Of a DNA stretch of 64,000 bases, positions 49,738 to 61,334 are shown piece by piece. Under the pieces are notes generated by a model, which had not been told where the DNA came from, searched no databases, and saw only the letters and a list, made by a program, of their open reading frames with translations. Source of the DNA: Triops longicaudatus (Eukaryota; Arthropoda; Branchiopoda; Notostraca; Triopsidae); NCBI GenBank assembly GCA_022885665.1, contig JAGQDJ010000068.1, positions 124,001 through 188,000 on the forward strand. Reading direction: 5' to 3'. Positions within the stretch are counted from its first letter, which is position 1; each line of letters begins with the position of its first letter. The position numbers and the translations under genes were made by a program.

Positions 49738-50297
49738 TATGTGGAGTGAGGATTTGGTGCCATATTTTCTTGTTATCTGAAGTGCGTTTGCATGACAGCT
49801 CAGTTTGGCATCCACATTGAAACTTTAAGCATGACAAACCGCGCTTTCTATAAATGATTTTAAATACTTTTTACCCGGTCAAATTTATCGCGTTCAAAGA
49901 ACTTTAAATTACAAGTTTTATCTCAAACCATCTCTGTTTTGTTAATCTAGTAATATCGTGACATACTTACTAATTAATTTAAACTGCATTCATTCGCTCG
50001 ATAAGTAAGCATACACCGTGAGTATAAAAATATTATTCCACACACAGAACGAATCTCAAATTCGCACATCATAGCTAAAAATTCGATATTTTGCTCTTTA
50101 ATTCAAACTAACGCGCCCAAAATCCAGAAACGTTCGAATGCTCCAAGCATATGAACTTGTAATCAGCGATTTACAAAGATGTCCTGCACAATGAACACGC
50201 GAACTGGACTTGCTTACACAACAATTTGTCGCATGGTGCTATAGTCTGTCAAGTTTACTCGAGTAGTATTTCACGTGATAATCTTTGGGTGCTAATT
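49738..50297. other. Spacer between copine and SIL1
   Basis: Copine 3' UTR and SIL1 promoter. It is AT-rich and has no coding exon that I can support. Confidence 0.5.
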
Positions 50298-51913
50298 ATG
50301 TTTTTACTACTGAAAAAAAGGAGATATTTTTTCATTATCATACTAACAGTCTTCTTGGCTGTTTTTGTAAAAGTTGCATTCTCGCATGCTAATTCTGAAC
50401 CAGAAAATCAAGAAGAATCCGTGCCGGAAGAAGACTTTCGTCCAACTCACGAATGGCAAGAAATAAAACCAGGTATATTTAACTTATTAGCGTGGATACA
50501 CAATGTAGTTAATGGAGTTATAGCGTTTTGAATTATTTGTGTTCAATAGGGCAAAAAATACCCAAAGGTCTTCACGTGCGGATAAACTTAGAAACAGGAG
50601 CCAAAGAAGCAAAATTACTAGACGAAACTCCGGATAGCAAGCCACCTTCTTCAGCTCTGTTAAGCGTCTCGAAACCCAGTGAGAGCACCGAAACTCCCTC
50701 CGACACTCCTAGTCCTGACGAGTTGAAGCAATTTCTACGAAAAATTAAAGACGAAGCTTCTCATGTCGACACTGACCAAAGTTTCCGTAGCTACGAAGAA
50801 ATAAAAAAAGACTTTGCAGAATTACAAGTAAATGTAAAAACCGATGCTGAAGTGATCGCAAATCTTCTTGAATCGTACAAGAAGACTACGGACGACAATG
50901 AGCGAGCCAGCATATTAACTGAGTTCGAATACTACATCCACCAAGTGGACAATGCCAAAGACTTTGCTAAGACAGATTCCTTAACACAACTTATCATTCC
51001 AGCTTTGAATTCTTCCAGCACAGAACTACGTAGCGCGGCCGCTCTGTTTCTAGGCTCAGCAGCGCAAAGCAATCCGAGTTTCCAAGTGGCCTGTGTGGAA
51101 ATCAGCGTTCTACCGCATCTCGTTCGCTTGTTGTCTTTCGATTCCGACAACGTCGTCCAGCGCAGGGCAATGTACGCAATCTCTAGTATCATTCGAAATT
51201 TCCCTTTGGCGCAGAAGCAATTTATACATCAAGGAGGGCTGTCAGCCTTTGCACGTGTGTTTGAGTCCGATGCAGCTGAATTGCAAACCTTGCAACTCAA
51301 GGTCGTTACCTTATTTCACGACATATTACTTGAGTTTCGACAACTTCCAAACCTTACGAATGTAACCTCCTCAGATATCAACGGTACAGAGAGCGAAAAT
51401 GTGACGTCTGCACCGGGGGACTTTGACTCCGAGGCAGCGATTATCAAAGCTTTGTTAGATAATCGACAGTCGAAGCAATTTAGCGTTAAACAACAAGAAG
51501 ACGCATTGTTGCGGCAAAAGATTCTTCAGTATAGTGACATCCATTTTGAAGAAACGCTAGTGGAGCAAGGCTGGTGTGAACGCATTCCAAAACTGCTTGG
51601 GAGTTGGCCGACGGATCGACAAGCGCGCCGAGAAGATCTTTCTTCCGTTTTGTCGGATCATCCGATTCGGATGGAGCACGATGTCCTCGAAAAGGTGCTG
51701 AATTGTATGCAAACGTTGGCACCTAGCTGCCGACAAGCCTTCATTCCGTACTTACCCTTACTTCAGGAATATCAGAATCGTTACTCCGAATTGTCCGTGC
51801 GAGAAAATCAATCAGACCAAAGTACCTTTCATTATTATACAGAGTTATTGCACCTTTGTACCTCTCTTTTGGAGGATATGTCCAAATCTCAGTCCAAGCG
51901 TGATGAATTGTAA
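50298..51913 (+). CDS. SIL1: SIL1, nucleotide exchange factor of the ER chaperone BiP
   Basis: Armadillo-fold factor in the ER lumen that releases ADP from the HSP70 BiP. Exons are 50298-50472 and 50550-51913, giving 512 residues. The chosen ATG gives a basic start and a hydrophobic signal segment (FFIIILTVFLAVFVKVAF). The conserved block EWQEIKPGQKIPKGLHVRIN spans the intron. A helical region with armadillo-like repeats follows: LIIPALNSSSTELRSAAALF and LPHLVRLLSFDSDNVVQRRA. The C-terminus is KRDEL, whose last four residues form an ER-retrieval signal, consistent with the lumenal site. Potential N-glycosylation sites (NLTN, NVTS, NGTE) occur near residue 290. In-frame sequence continues upstream of the ATG without another ATG. 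Confidence 0.92.
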
Positions 51914-51930
51914 TTATCCGTGGAAATGGA

Positions 51931-51936
51931 AATAAA
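51931..51936 (+). terminator. Poly(A) signal of SIL1
   Basis: AATAAA starts 18 bases after the SIL1 stop codon, which implies a very short 3' UTR. Confidence 0.55.
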
Positions 51937-52183
51937 AAAGTATTGTTTAAGTCAGTCTTTGTTTGCAAATCTCACTTCATTTTACGACAAGTGACTAATT
52001 TTGTATTGGCTGTGTCAGGACTGCATTTTGTTGCCTTCATAAATCCCAATCTTACAAACGAATTTGAGTAGATAATAGATAAAGATAATAGGGAGTCTAC
52101 TGTATTTGAAAGCTTTGTAATTTTCAGAAAATTCAGGTGCTCCACTCAGGGGCGCAGCCAGGATTTTTTCGGGGGGGGGGGGG

Positions 52184-52240
52184 NNNNNNNNNNNNNNNNN
52201 NNNNNNNNNNNNNNNNNNNNNNNNNNNNNNNNNNNNNNNN
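52184..52240. other. Assembly gap of 57 N between G and C homopolymers
   Basis: The Ns sit between a G13 run and a C12 run. The gap hides sequence of the hAT-like locus. G/C homopolymers of this kind often stop assembly, so the true length is unknown. Confidence 0.95.
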
Positions 52241-52442
52241 CCCCCCCCCCCCTCGCTGCGCCCCTGTTCCCTACCTGAAAAAAATCTAAGAAATAATAAA
52301 TGAACAGCTCTAGTCTTCATAAATGAACAAGTGAACGATCAACATACCATAAGTAACATTTATATTTCAAATAACGAAAGGAATGCAAAGCGCTTTGCTG
52401 TGCTGATTGTTAATGTGTTTATACTGATTTAACTAGAATCCT

Positions 52443-52443
<1 letters not shown>

Positions 52444-52480
<37 letters not shown>
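52444..52480. repeat. 37-base poly-T tract
   Basis: An uninterrupted T run inside the hAT-like element. It may be the poly-A tail of a minus-strand retroposon or simple slippage. Confidence 0.8.
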
Positions 52481-52484
<4 letters not shown>

Positions 52485-52954
52485 AGCTTTACTAATGTCA
52501 ACTCTTGCCTATGAGATGTGAAGCAATGTTGTGAATGTGTAATTTTTGTTGTTATTTTATTCAATTTTGAGTTCATAAGTTCAGTATCAATTTACGGACA
52601 ACATTCAAGGAGATTCCTCATACTTTGTATGCAATAAGATTCCTGTAATTCCAAATTCATCAATTGGAATAACTTGAAAATATTCTGTACGTCGTAATAC
52701 ATAGAAATTTGCCTGAAACTTAAGTGTTGACTTATTTTGAACAAACGTCCTGACAGAAAGAAGTCTTGAAATAATCAAAGAACGGTACTAGTTAGCATCT
52801 TTGACAAGTTACATAGGTAACAAACCACCGGATTTTTTGGTATTTAAAACAAGTAATCAGTAAGATAAGCCACAACTCCGCTAACGGAGACTATTTTTCA
52901 AAAATCTACGTATTGAATTTATATACATTTTGTTTGTTGCTTTCATCATAATGT

Positions 52955-53200
52955 ATTTTAGCCGAGCGGTCTAAGTCCTGGCCTTCTGATCGTAACGACG
53001 CGGGTTCGATTCCACGTGCCTGAGGTTTAGTTTTTCAGAGACTAAGCCTTTGACCATACCCTGTCCTGCTTTCTATGGTACCTGGTATATCCCAATAAAA
53101 TGGAATTGCCAAGAGTACCACGGGAAGCAGGATAGGGGATAAAAAAGGGTGAACGAGACCTCGGAAAGCATGATGCTGGCATCGTGCATCGCACTTTTTC
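52955..53200 (+). repeat. tRNA-derived SINE-like sequence with a long hairpin
   Basis: TAGCCGAGCGGTCTAAG resembles a tRNA A box (class-II tRNA type, such as Leu or Ser), and GGGTTCGATTCC at 53002-53013 is a B box. The spacing fits a tRNA-like head, but the 3' acceptor stem does not pair well, so it is not a normal tRNA gene. Next comes an imperfect inverted repeat, 53058-53082 against 53114-53137 (arms around CCTGTCCTGCTT and AAGCAGGATAGGG). The 3' end is not defined, because a duplicated segment follows. Confidence 0.5.
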
Positions 53201-53207
53201 CCATGTT

Positions 53208-53370
53208 ATTCCTTATGGGATTTCAAAATTTTTGGCTCCTGAGACGCCCTCAGGGCATAATTTCATATTCAAGCTCAGTTTTTTCGCTNATTCCTTATGG
53301 GATTTCAAAATTTTTGGCTCCTGAGACGCCCTCAGGGCATAATTTCATATTCAAGCTCAGTTTTTTCGCT
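53208..53370. repeat. 82-base exact tandem duplication around a single N
   Basis: The 81 bases at 53208-53288 recur exactly at 53290-53370, with one N at 53289 between them. An unresolved base exactly at the joint of a perfect duplication is the mark of a contig overlap that was not merged. True sequence probably has one copy. Confidence 0.85.
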
Positions 53371-54079
53371 TATTTGAAGGGCTAACGCAATAATTCTTAC
53401 AGATTCGGAATCCTCTCGTCGAGGCTGACAATTTGCATTCCTTAATTTCCAAATTGCAGACATGTCGGTTAATTAAGTTACGTCAGAATTACCATAATCT
53501 TTGTAATTCCAATAAAATTAATAAGTACGATAATAATTGTTCCAGTACAACAAACTTTTATTGGTAGAAATAAAATTACTACCGTGGATTTGTCGCTGTC
53601 AAGCGTGACTAATTCGCTAGAAATTTTATTACAAGCACTAATCTTCTGCAAAAAAAAAAAAAAATCGTGGTACTTTTTCACGCACCCCAATACACAAATA
53701 CCTAATAGTATTTTGAAAGTTCTGACGACATCATAGCCGAAATCTTTTTGTACATCTCGACTGGTCTGAAATAAAGTATTTTCACGATGAAAGAAGGTAA
53801 AATATAATAATCACGCGCAATTTTGGCACAAATGTTGTGTATCACGTTTTGATTCGCTTTAACAAAAAAACACGGAATTTTACATTCTTAGAAATAATAT
53901 AACGAGAGGCAATAAGACCACTTTAGGTAAGGGAAATAGAAATCATACACATTAACATGAATTAATTACAAATTCCATCTGCGAATCACGTTGGGACCCA
54001 AAGTTTTCCATTCCCCCCCTCCCCTCTTTCGCTGCGCCCCTGGCTCCACTTCTTACAAACACATGATTTTACCATAGAA

Positions 54080-54256
54080 ATGTTATATTCACTTCGCACT
54101 TGTAAGCGTGCTACCGACAGTAGTTCGCGATTCGCTACTCACGATCCGTCTAGCCCAACTTGCCGTGAATTAAGTTTTACCGGGAAGAGTTTCGGCCATA
54201 GAAACTCGAAGAATTTGACCTTGCACGACCTAGAACATTTCGCTTGCTATGGGCAG
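54080..54256 (+). other. Possible exon upstream of adenosine kinase
   Basis: An open frame from an ATG at 54080 runs 59 codons to a fair donor, CAG|GTCAGT. It is rich in Arg, Ser and Lys with few acids, like a mitochondrial targeting peptide. However, its phase 0 end does not match the adenosine kinase first exon, which would need phase 2. It may be a leader exon, a separate small gene or chance. Confidence 0.2.
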
Positions 54257-54556
54257 GTCAGTACATACATCGTTTCCAGAGCTTTTCCCGTGGAACAGTA
54301 CCTAAACGTTTCTGTGTATATGAACTGAAGTGACTAAACTTTATTAAAGCCACTGAACTAAATTCTGAATTTTTATCTGTATTAATTTTATTTAGTCTCA
54401 ACGTATTAAGACGCTTTGCGCTCCAGTTACCTTCCCAACACGTATGCAGTTATCTTAATCCAAGAAGACTGCCCAACCTGAGCCGGTAATTTTAACAAAC
54501 ACCAGAGTACAATTTACGCGATCTTTTCTTTTGCTCTCTGTGCCAGATTAATCAAT

Positions 54557-55879
54557 ATGAATGCCTTACCGTACAGCACATTTACGCGAACCTCTCCAGC
54601 ATTAGTAGCTATGGGAAACCCGCTCCTTGATATGACGGTAGTCTTGCAAGATAACTCTCTTGCTTTAAAATACGGGTTACCTATCGATGGACAGACGGAA
54701 GTTACCCCGGAGCAGCAACCGATCTTTGAAGAAGTTCTGCTCAAGTACAGAATTATTTCTTGCATAAAAACTTTGCAGTGGCTTATAATTACTATTATTG
54801 TATTTTTGTTAGCTACCCTGTGCAATATATGGCTGGAGGAAGCGCCCAGAACACACTTCGCGTATTCCAATGGCTTGTGCAAGGACGTCACTCTTCTGCA
54901 TACTTGGGAGGTATCGGCCGGGATAAGGTCGGCAAAGTCCTGGAAGATATTGTACAAAAAGATGGAGTCCTAGTTCGGTAAGATTAATTCGTCTATTTGG
55001 GATTAAATAGTGCTTCCGTTCACTTCGCCTCTTAGTTCGTTTTCCTCTTGTTTAATCCTGTTTTTTATTTATCGATGTATTTTCAGTTTTATTTCATTAT
55101 ATTTATTTTTTATATATTTACTTTTCGTTTCTGTCATGTTTAGATACGCGTACCATGATAATCTGCCTACGGGAAGCTGCGTAGCTTTGGTTTGTGGTGA
55201 CAATCGTTCTTTAGCTGCGAATTTGGGTGCTGCAAACGTCTACGAATTACACCATCTAGATCAGCCCGAGAATTATCATTTACTGCAAGAAGCGCAGATT
55301 CTCTACGTTGAAGGCTATTTCATAACTCACAGTGCCGCAGCCGCCGTTGCCGCCATGAAATACGCATTCCAGCACGGGAAGCTCTGTGCCTTGAATCTCT
55401 CAGGAGTTTTCGTATGCGAAGACCACGCCGAAACCATCAAAGAGCTTTTACCCTACGTGCATCTTTTGTTCGGCAACAACAAAGAATTCTCCGCCCTGGT
55501 GAAGAAACTCGACCCCAGTTCTACCTCAAGTTCTGCCGCCCAAACCATTGCCAACTTCCAGCCTTCACCAGGCTCCTCGTCACGCATATGGGGCAATAGA
55601 CGCGTTGCCGTCATGACGCAAGGCCACGGTCCAATTATTTGCACAGCTGCCGAAGCGCTACGTCCCATGTTAGAATACCCAGTCCAACGCCTAACAGCTG
55701 ATGAAGTCAAAGACACTACCGGCGCTGGTGATGCCTTCGTGGCAGGTTTTTTGGCCAAATTGGTTTCGCAGGGATCATTAGAATCGTGCCTTATGTGTGG
55801 CGATTTGGCTGCCAAAGCCATTATCAAGGAAATTGGTTGCACCATTCCTTCATATATGCCTGATTTCATGATTGAATAA
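54557..55879 (+). CDS. ADK: Adenosine kinase
   Basis: PfkB-family sugar kinase that phosphorylates adenosine to AMP, the main adenosine-clearing and purine-salvage step. Exons are 54557-54744, 54813-54977 and 55144-55879, giving 362 residues. Motifs: GNPLLDMTVVL at the N-terminus; the AGGSAQNTLRVFQWLV glycine block for substrate binding; ILYVEGYFIT; the LFGNNKEF region; and the PfkB signature DTTGAGDAFVAGFLA with the catalytic Asp. Length and motif order match adenosine kinases. The ATG gives a start slightly upstream of the conserved region. The gene converges with VCP; a minus-strand AATAAA overlaps its 3' end. Confidence 0.95.
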
Positions 55880-56110
55880 TTTATTTTTAAGTATTAATAT
55901 ATTAAAAGTGTTTGGAGGACATGTTTTGTCTTTTCAAGGTTTCGCTGTATTCGTCGAACCCTTTTTTGTATCCGTTCGAGTTTACAAACATTAGGAGACT
56001 GTGAGAAACACAGGACAGAAATGAATAATAATAATGATACAAAAAAGTCTACTCGCAAACGCTTGCCTCCGCCAATTCCGCATGTCTTTGGGTCTTGCCA
56101 GCTAAATCGT

Positions 56111-59100
56111 CTAGCTGTACAAATCATCGTCACCTTCTTCTTGGAAATTGCCACCTTGATTGCTAGGATTGCCTTGGCCTCCTGCACCACTACCTCCTTG
56201 TCCTGCGGGGAACCTGTTAAAAAAGACAAACGAAAAATATTGAGTATCTCTACCTCAGAAAAACCCTAACTTATGTTCGAACAAAACTCTACTTTGCTAA
56301 CACACAAAAATAATACATTAATAAAAATTTAATTAAAAAAATAAAATCCAAGGTAAGATTAATATAAATACGGAATTGAAAATTGACAGATAAATCACAA
56401 ACAATATAAACAAACAGGAATAACATTACGAACGGAACAAACTAAAAGTGAGCATTATAAAAACTGCTTTGCATACAATAATTACAATACGTACACTAAT
56501 ACTACACCTAGGAATCGTGGAGTAATTAACAAGTGAACTGTGAAAAGCTTTAAGTTATACCTGAAGTTGGTACCAAAGCCGCGAGACTGTTGCAAAGTCT
56601 GGGCAAACATTTCGTATTTGCGAATGTCATTATCTGAGACCGAACGCCTGGCAAATTTCATGGCTTCTTCGAAGTGCGCACGTGTGATTTCTGGAACAGG
56701 GTCTTCTTCTTCCATTTCCATATCCATGTCAGGGTTGGCAGCACGGGCTTTCTCCCTACGGATTTCAGCTTCAATGGACTGACGAATGGCAAGCTTGCAA
56801 GCTCGCTGACAAATTTCTGTCAAATCGGCACCGGAAAATCCGTGTGTCACTTTAGCCAAGTAACCCAAATCAACATCCTACGAAAGAATAAAACATACCA
56901 GTATCAGAAATAGTGCTCCGTTAGATATTAGGAAAACAATTATAAGAATGAATACAAACAAGTTCATAATTACCAAGAAAAAAACAAAAATAAGTAAAAA
57001 AATAGAATAAAAAGAACAAGTAAATCGATAACTGAATATAACCAAATGAAAAAAAGCAGGAATAAATTGTATACACTGAATGCGTAGTGATTTTAAGAAA
57101 AAAATAACATCTTACAGGTGAGAGAGGCGATTTGCGCAAGTTGGACTTGAGGATAGCTTCGCGAGACTTTTCATCAGGCAAAGGAATATAGATCAGCTGA
57201 TCCAAACGACCAGGACGGAGAATAGCTGGGTCGATGATATCAGGTCGGTTGGTGGCTCCGATGATGAACACGTTTTTCTTGGCGCCCATACCGTCCATTT
57301 CTGTCAAGACTTGGTTGATGACACGGTCTGCGGCGCCACCAGCATCGCCAGAGCTGCCACCACGAGCTTTTGCAATGGAATCAAGTTCGTCGAAGAAAAG
57401 GACACACGGAGCAGCCGAACGAGCTTTATCAAAGACGTCACGCACGTTAGCTTCGGATTCACCAAACCACATCGTCAACAATTCCGGACCCTTGATGGAA
57501 ATAAAGTTGGCCTGACATTCGTTGGCAATAGCCTTGGCCAACAAAGTTTTACCGCACCCGGGCGGGCCGTAAAACAAGACACCACGTGACGGCGTCATAC
57601 CGAACTTCAAGAACTTCTCTGGATGTTCCACAGGATACTGCAAATAAAAATTTCAAAAATAAATATTAACCAAACGAAAAAAAGTAAATAATAAAAAATA
57701 AAACTACAAAAACCTAAATGAAAATAAAATGTAGATAAAAATAAATAAGAAAAAATAGATAGTAAAGATAATGAAGAATAAAGCAAAACGGAAAACAATG
57801 TTCAAGTTCAAAAATTAGACAAACGGACTACGTCATAAATTATTTTTTAGATTTATGCACACTAATAATTTCTTTCTTACATAATGAAAAAGGCTAGAAT
57901 TTCCATAAAATTGCGACATGCATCTACCTGAACCAATTCCTGAAGTTCTCGTTTGACATTTTCCAGCCCACCAACGTCTTCCCAGGTAACGTTGGGCACT
58001 TCTACCACGGTTTCTCGCAAGGCAGACGGGGTGGATTTGCCCATAGCAAATCGGAAGTTTTCCATGCTTACAGCTAAAGAATTCAACACTTCTGCGTCGA
58101 TTTGCTCGTCTTCCAAATCAATCAAGTCCATCTTTTCCCGGATCTGTTGAAGAGCAGCTTCCGAGCAAAGGGCAGCCAAATCAGCACCGACGTGACCGTG
58201 GGTCTCTGCAGCTACCTGTTAATTTGAAATTGTTATTGTACCGATTACTGAATCCAATAGTTCCACTTTCTTCCAATAATTACTTGTTCCAAATCAACGT
58301 CATCAGCCAGTTTCATGTTCTTGGTGTGGATACGCAAGATTTCTAAACGTCCTACTGCATCAGGGATTCCAATGTCAACTTCACGGTCAAAACGACCGAA
58401 ACGTCGAAGGGCGCCATCGATAGAATTCGGACGGTTAGTAGCCGCCATGACAATGACGTGGGAGCGCTGTTTAAGACCGTCCATCAGGGTCAACAATTGG
58501 GAGACAATTCGCCGTTCGACTTCACCGTGTGTCTACGTGAGTCAACAATAGTAATGAAATATTTAAAAAGACTAGTAAAACGTATATATCGTTTACTTTT
58601 TCACGTTTAGGAGCAATGGCATCCAACTCATCAATAAAGATAATGGCAGGTGAGTTTTTCTCAGCTTCTTCGAAGGCTTTACGCAGATTACTCTCTGATT
58701 CGCCAGCCAGTTTGCTCATAATTTCGGGTCCTGAAAAAAAAATTAAAAGACAAATTAAATTATAAAATAAAATCTTTCGAAAAAATAAGGAACTAGATTA
58801 AATGCCAAATATAAAGTAAGCAACGTGTAGAAAGTGTATGAAAGAGGATAACAGAAATAATACCGTTAATCAAATAGAAGAAAGCGCCCGTTTCGTTGGC
58901 AACAGCCCTGGCAATCAAAGTTTTGCCCGTTCCAGGAGGTCCGTAGAGCAAAATGCCACGTGGAGGTTTGACGCCAATAGCTTTGAACAAGCTAGGATGG
59001 CGCAAAGGTAATTCTACCATTTCTTTGATGATCGCCAACTGTTTTCTGCAACCACCAATGTCGTCGTAGCCAATGGAATTCAATGCTTCTTCCTCTTCCT

Positions 59101-60049
59101 ATGACAAAATGATAATTTTAATTAGTTTCAATATAAACGCGGTGTTATAGTCGTACTTCGCGTTTGATAGGTTCTCCCTCGCAATGAATCACAGTATCTG
59201 GTGCAACAATGCAGTAAGGAGCTGGGTCTGTTTCTACGACTTTGAATTCGACGGCTCTCATACCACCACGTACAACGAAAATATCACCCTTGTGGATGGG
59301 ACGATAGGCTTCTAAGAAGTATGGCTTCAAATAAACTTCAAATAAGCTCCTAAGAAGAATTAATTAATTATTACTAAAGGGAAAATCTAGTCGTTAGAGG
59401 CAATTTTACCCCGTCAAGCCTTCGACAGTATCATCAATGGGCAAAACATGGATCCTTTTGCCGTATTTGACATCAGGGCAAGGTGAAATGGAGACAATAT
59501 CTGCCAATCGAACACGTAAATTGTTACGAACCACGCGGTTCATACGAATTTTCTCGTCGGAAATGGTGTCGTCAGACAAGACAATGCAAACAGTTTCTTT
59601 GCGCTTCTTGCCCCTGAGAAGCACTGTGTCGCCTTTGAAGAGTTGAAGCTCGTCCATTTTGGCCTTAAAAATATATAGACGAATGCTTTTTACAAAAATA
59701 AGGCACGATTATGTAATACTTGTGATAGAGCAACAACTGAGTTGTCATCGTTAACGGCTTCTTCTACAATGAGGCGATTGGGACGATCCTTCTTCTTCAG
59801 AATGGCAGTAGCCAAATCTTTGCTACAGAAAATAAAAATACATTAATGTGTTAATAAAACAATGTGCAAATGAAAAGTTATCATTTTGATTTTTTTTCTA
59901 GCTGGCAGGAAGCCCCCTTGGGAACAAAGCAATGGACTTTCAAAGACAAAGCCGGACATTAGAATAATGAAAATTTACACTGAAATCAATATTTTAAACG
60001 TAAGATTCGGAATTATTTCGGTAATTACTTACTTCTCTTCTGAAGCCAT
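56111..60049 (-). CDS. VCP: VCP/p97 AAA+ ATPase (TER94, CDC48)
   Basis: Hexameric segregase that pulls ubiquitinated proteins from membranes and complexes, including in ER-associated degradation. Exons: 60049-60033, 59822-59720, 59663-59410, 59349-59157, 59098-58864, 58730-58597, 58532-58284, 58215-57928, 57637-57116, 56877-56561 and 56213-56111. The product has 804 residues, against 806 in human. The N domain (AILKKKDRPNRLIVEEA) is followed by D1 with Walker A GPPGTGKT and Walker B IIFIDELDAI. D2 follows with Walker A GPPGCGKT and Walker B VLFFDELDSI. Arginine fingers (RRFGRFDRE, RPGRLDQ) are present. A Gly/Gln-rich tail ends DDDLYS, keeping the penultimate Tyr that binds cofactors. All phases fit. 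Confidence 0.97.
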
Positions 60050-60602
60050 AACACGGCAATGGATGGAGAATTGATAAATGACTTAACGACACAAGAACAC
60101 TTGTATATCACCACAGCAACACAACGCACGGCTGTTTCTGCTTGTCACGATCTAAACTACGGAGAGAAAATCCCTACGAGTGGAGAACCTTCTAGCTAGA
60201 CTGTTGAATTAATATTTTGCACGTAATCATTACTTTTTTAAGCTTGAAAATATTTTTAACAATTTAAGTTCATAGTAACTAAATTTAGGTTTAATTTGCC
60301 TTTTAATTCATCCGAAAATCGAACTTCAAAATAAGTTTTCCTAAGTAGGTGATTGCAACCAATAGAAACACGACGAGTACACGTCGCGCGGAATTTGAAT
60401 GAATCGATAACTCTCAGCTGGGCTTCCCGTACTGCCCAAAGAATTGATAGAACGAATAAAAAAAAAAAATACACTGTTAGCGTCAGGCAATAGATTATTT
60501 TTTGAATAAGCATTACAAGCTACAGTAACACAGGGTCATTTTCTGCAGATGAGTACAAGTTACAGGATTTAAAATTCGTGGGCAGATACATAAATATCAA
60601 CC
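60050..60602. promoter_or_regulatory. VCP promoter region
   Basis: The region upstream of the VCP start also precedes the plus-strand reading frame at 60603. No TATA box is evident on the minus strand, as expected for a housekeeping gene. No coding exon seen. Confidence 0.3.
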
Positions 60603-61076
60603 ATGGCTAAGTGCTTCGTTGCAATATTGAAAGCCGCTAAGATGTTCATCTGGATCTTCACTCTTATCACTTTCGGGCCGATTAAGGGTTTCATTAGTTG
60701 CAAAGACCCTGAAATTCAGAAAAGTTACCGAAAAACCATTTTTTTCGAAAAGGAGAACTTACCGAAATTTTTTCTGTCTTGCACAATCCCGAAATACCCT
60801 ACGTCATTTCCACTCAGAATGTCAAAAGTAACCTTATACGACCACCCTCCACCCACTGTTACTGCTTGCATCCTCGTTAAAACCTTAAGAAAGAGTCTGA
60901 AACTCGAGGATATTTTTCCTACAATTAATTTCAGGAATTACCATGGGTCTTTCCAGTATCCTGATGGTGGGAAGGGCAATAAACTGATACGTAATAGTTT
61001 GAGTATTGTTGACCAAACATCGGTAATCTCGCGTATGGCATTGTTTCTTACAGAGCACGGAATCTTCCCGCTCTAA
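60603..61076 (+). CDS. Unrecognised single-exon reading frame, 157 residues
   Basis: I do not recognise this protein. The ATG has a good context (ATCAACCATGGCT) and is followed by a hydrophobic segment (FIWIFTLITFGPIKGFI) that could be a signal or membrane anchor. The rest is basic and hydrophobic with three cysteines and no known motif. An AATAAA occurs near 61225. It sits between the VCP promoter and the fibulin 3' end. It may be a small lineage-specific gene, a relic, or a chance open frame. Confidence 0.3.
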   Translation: MAKCFVAILKAAKMFIWIFTLITFGPIKGFISCKDPEIQKSYRKTIFFEKENLPKFFLSCTIPKYPTSFPLRMSKVTLYDHPPPTVTACILVKTLRKSLKLEDIFPTINFRNYHGSFQYPDGGKGNKLIRNSLSIVDQTSVISRMALFLTEHGIFPL

Positions 61077-61334
61077 ATAACTGCAGCAATGAAAACAGAC
61101 AAAACGATTCTTTTAAAGCTACAAATGTAATCCCTTGGGGAGATTTTGGTTTACAAAGATTCAATAATTAGCGCAATTAATGGGCATGCAAGTAAAGCTT
61201 ACAAAGAATTTGTTATTGATTAATAATAAAGCACCAAACTGCAAACAGCTGTGGTATAAAGGTGAACAAAGTAACAGGACATATATTTTTCCAAGCCTGT
61301 TTCTTATCGAAAGTGCATTGCGGTTTCTTTATTT

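Larger units (their letters stand above)
52147..54042. mobile_element. hAT-like non-autonomous DNA transposon
   Basis: The left end is CAGGGGCGCAGCCAGG and the right end, read inward, is CAGGGGCGCAGCGAAAG, a 12-bp perfect terminal inverted repeat. GCTCCACT is present immediately outside both ends (52139-52146 and 54043-54050), an exact 8-bp target duplication as made by hAT transposases. The inside is AT-rich, with no transposase frame. Near the left end a further inverted end (CGCTGCGCCCCTG, ending at 52266) follows an N gap. It is not flanked by the duplicated sequence, so it is probably part of a nested related copy or an assembly collapse. A tRNA-like SINE lies inside. Confidence 0.75.

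Noticed and set aside
52147..52266. Short complete foldback element of about 120 bases
   Set aside because: The ends match, but the flanks (GCTCCACT and TTCCCTAC) are not a target duplication, whereas the same left flank is repeated exactly at 54043.
52961..53025. Functional tRNA gene
   Set aside because: A and B boxes are visible, but the acceptor and anticodon stems do not pair properly and a SINE-like body follows directly.
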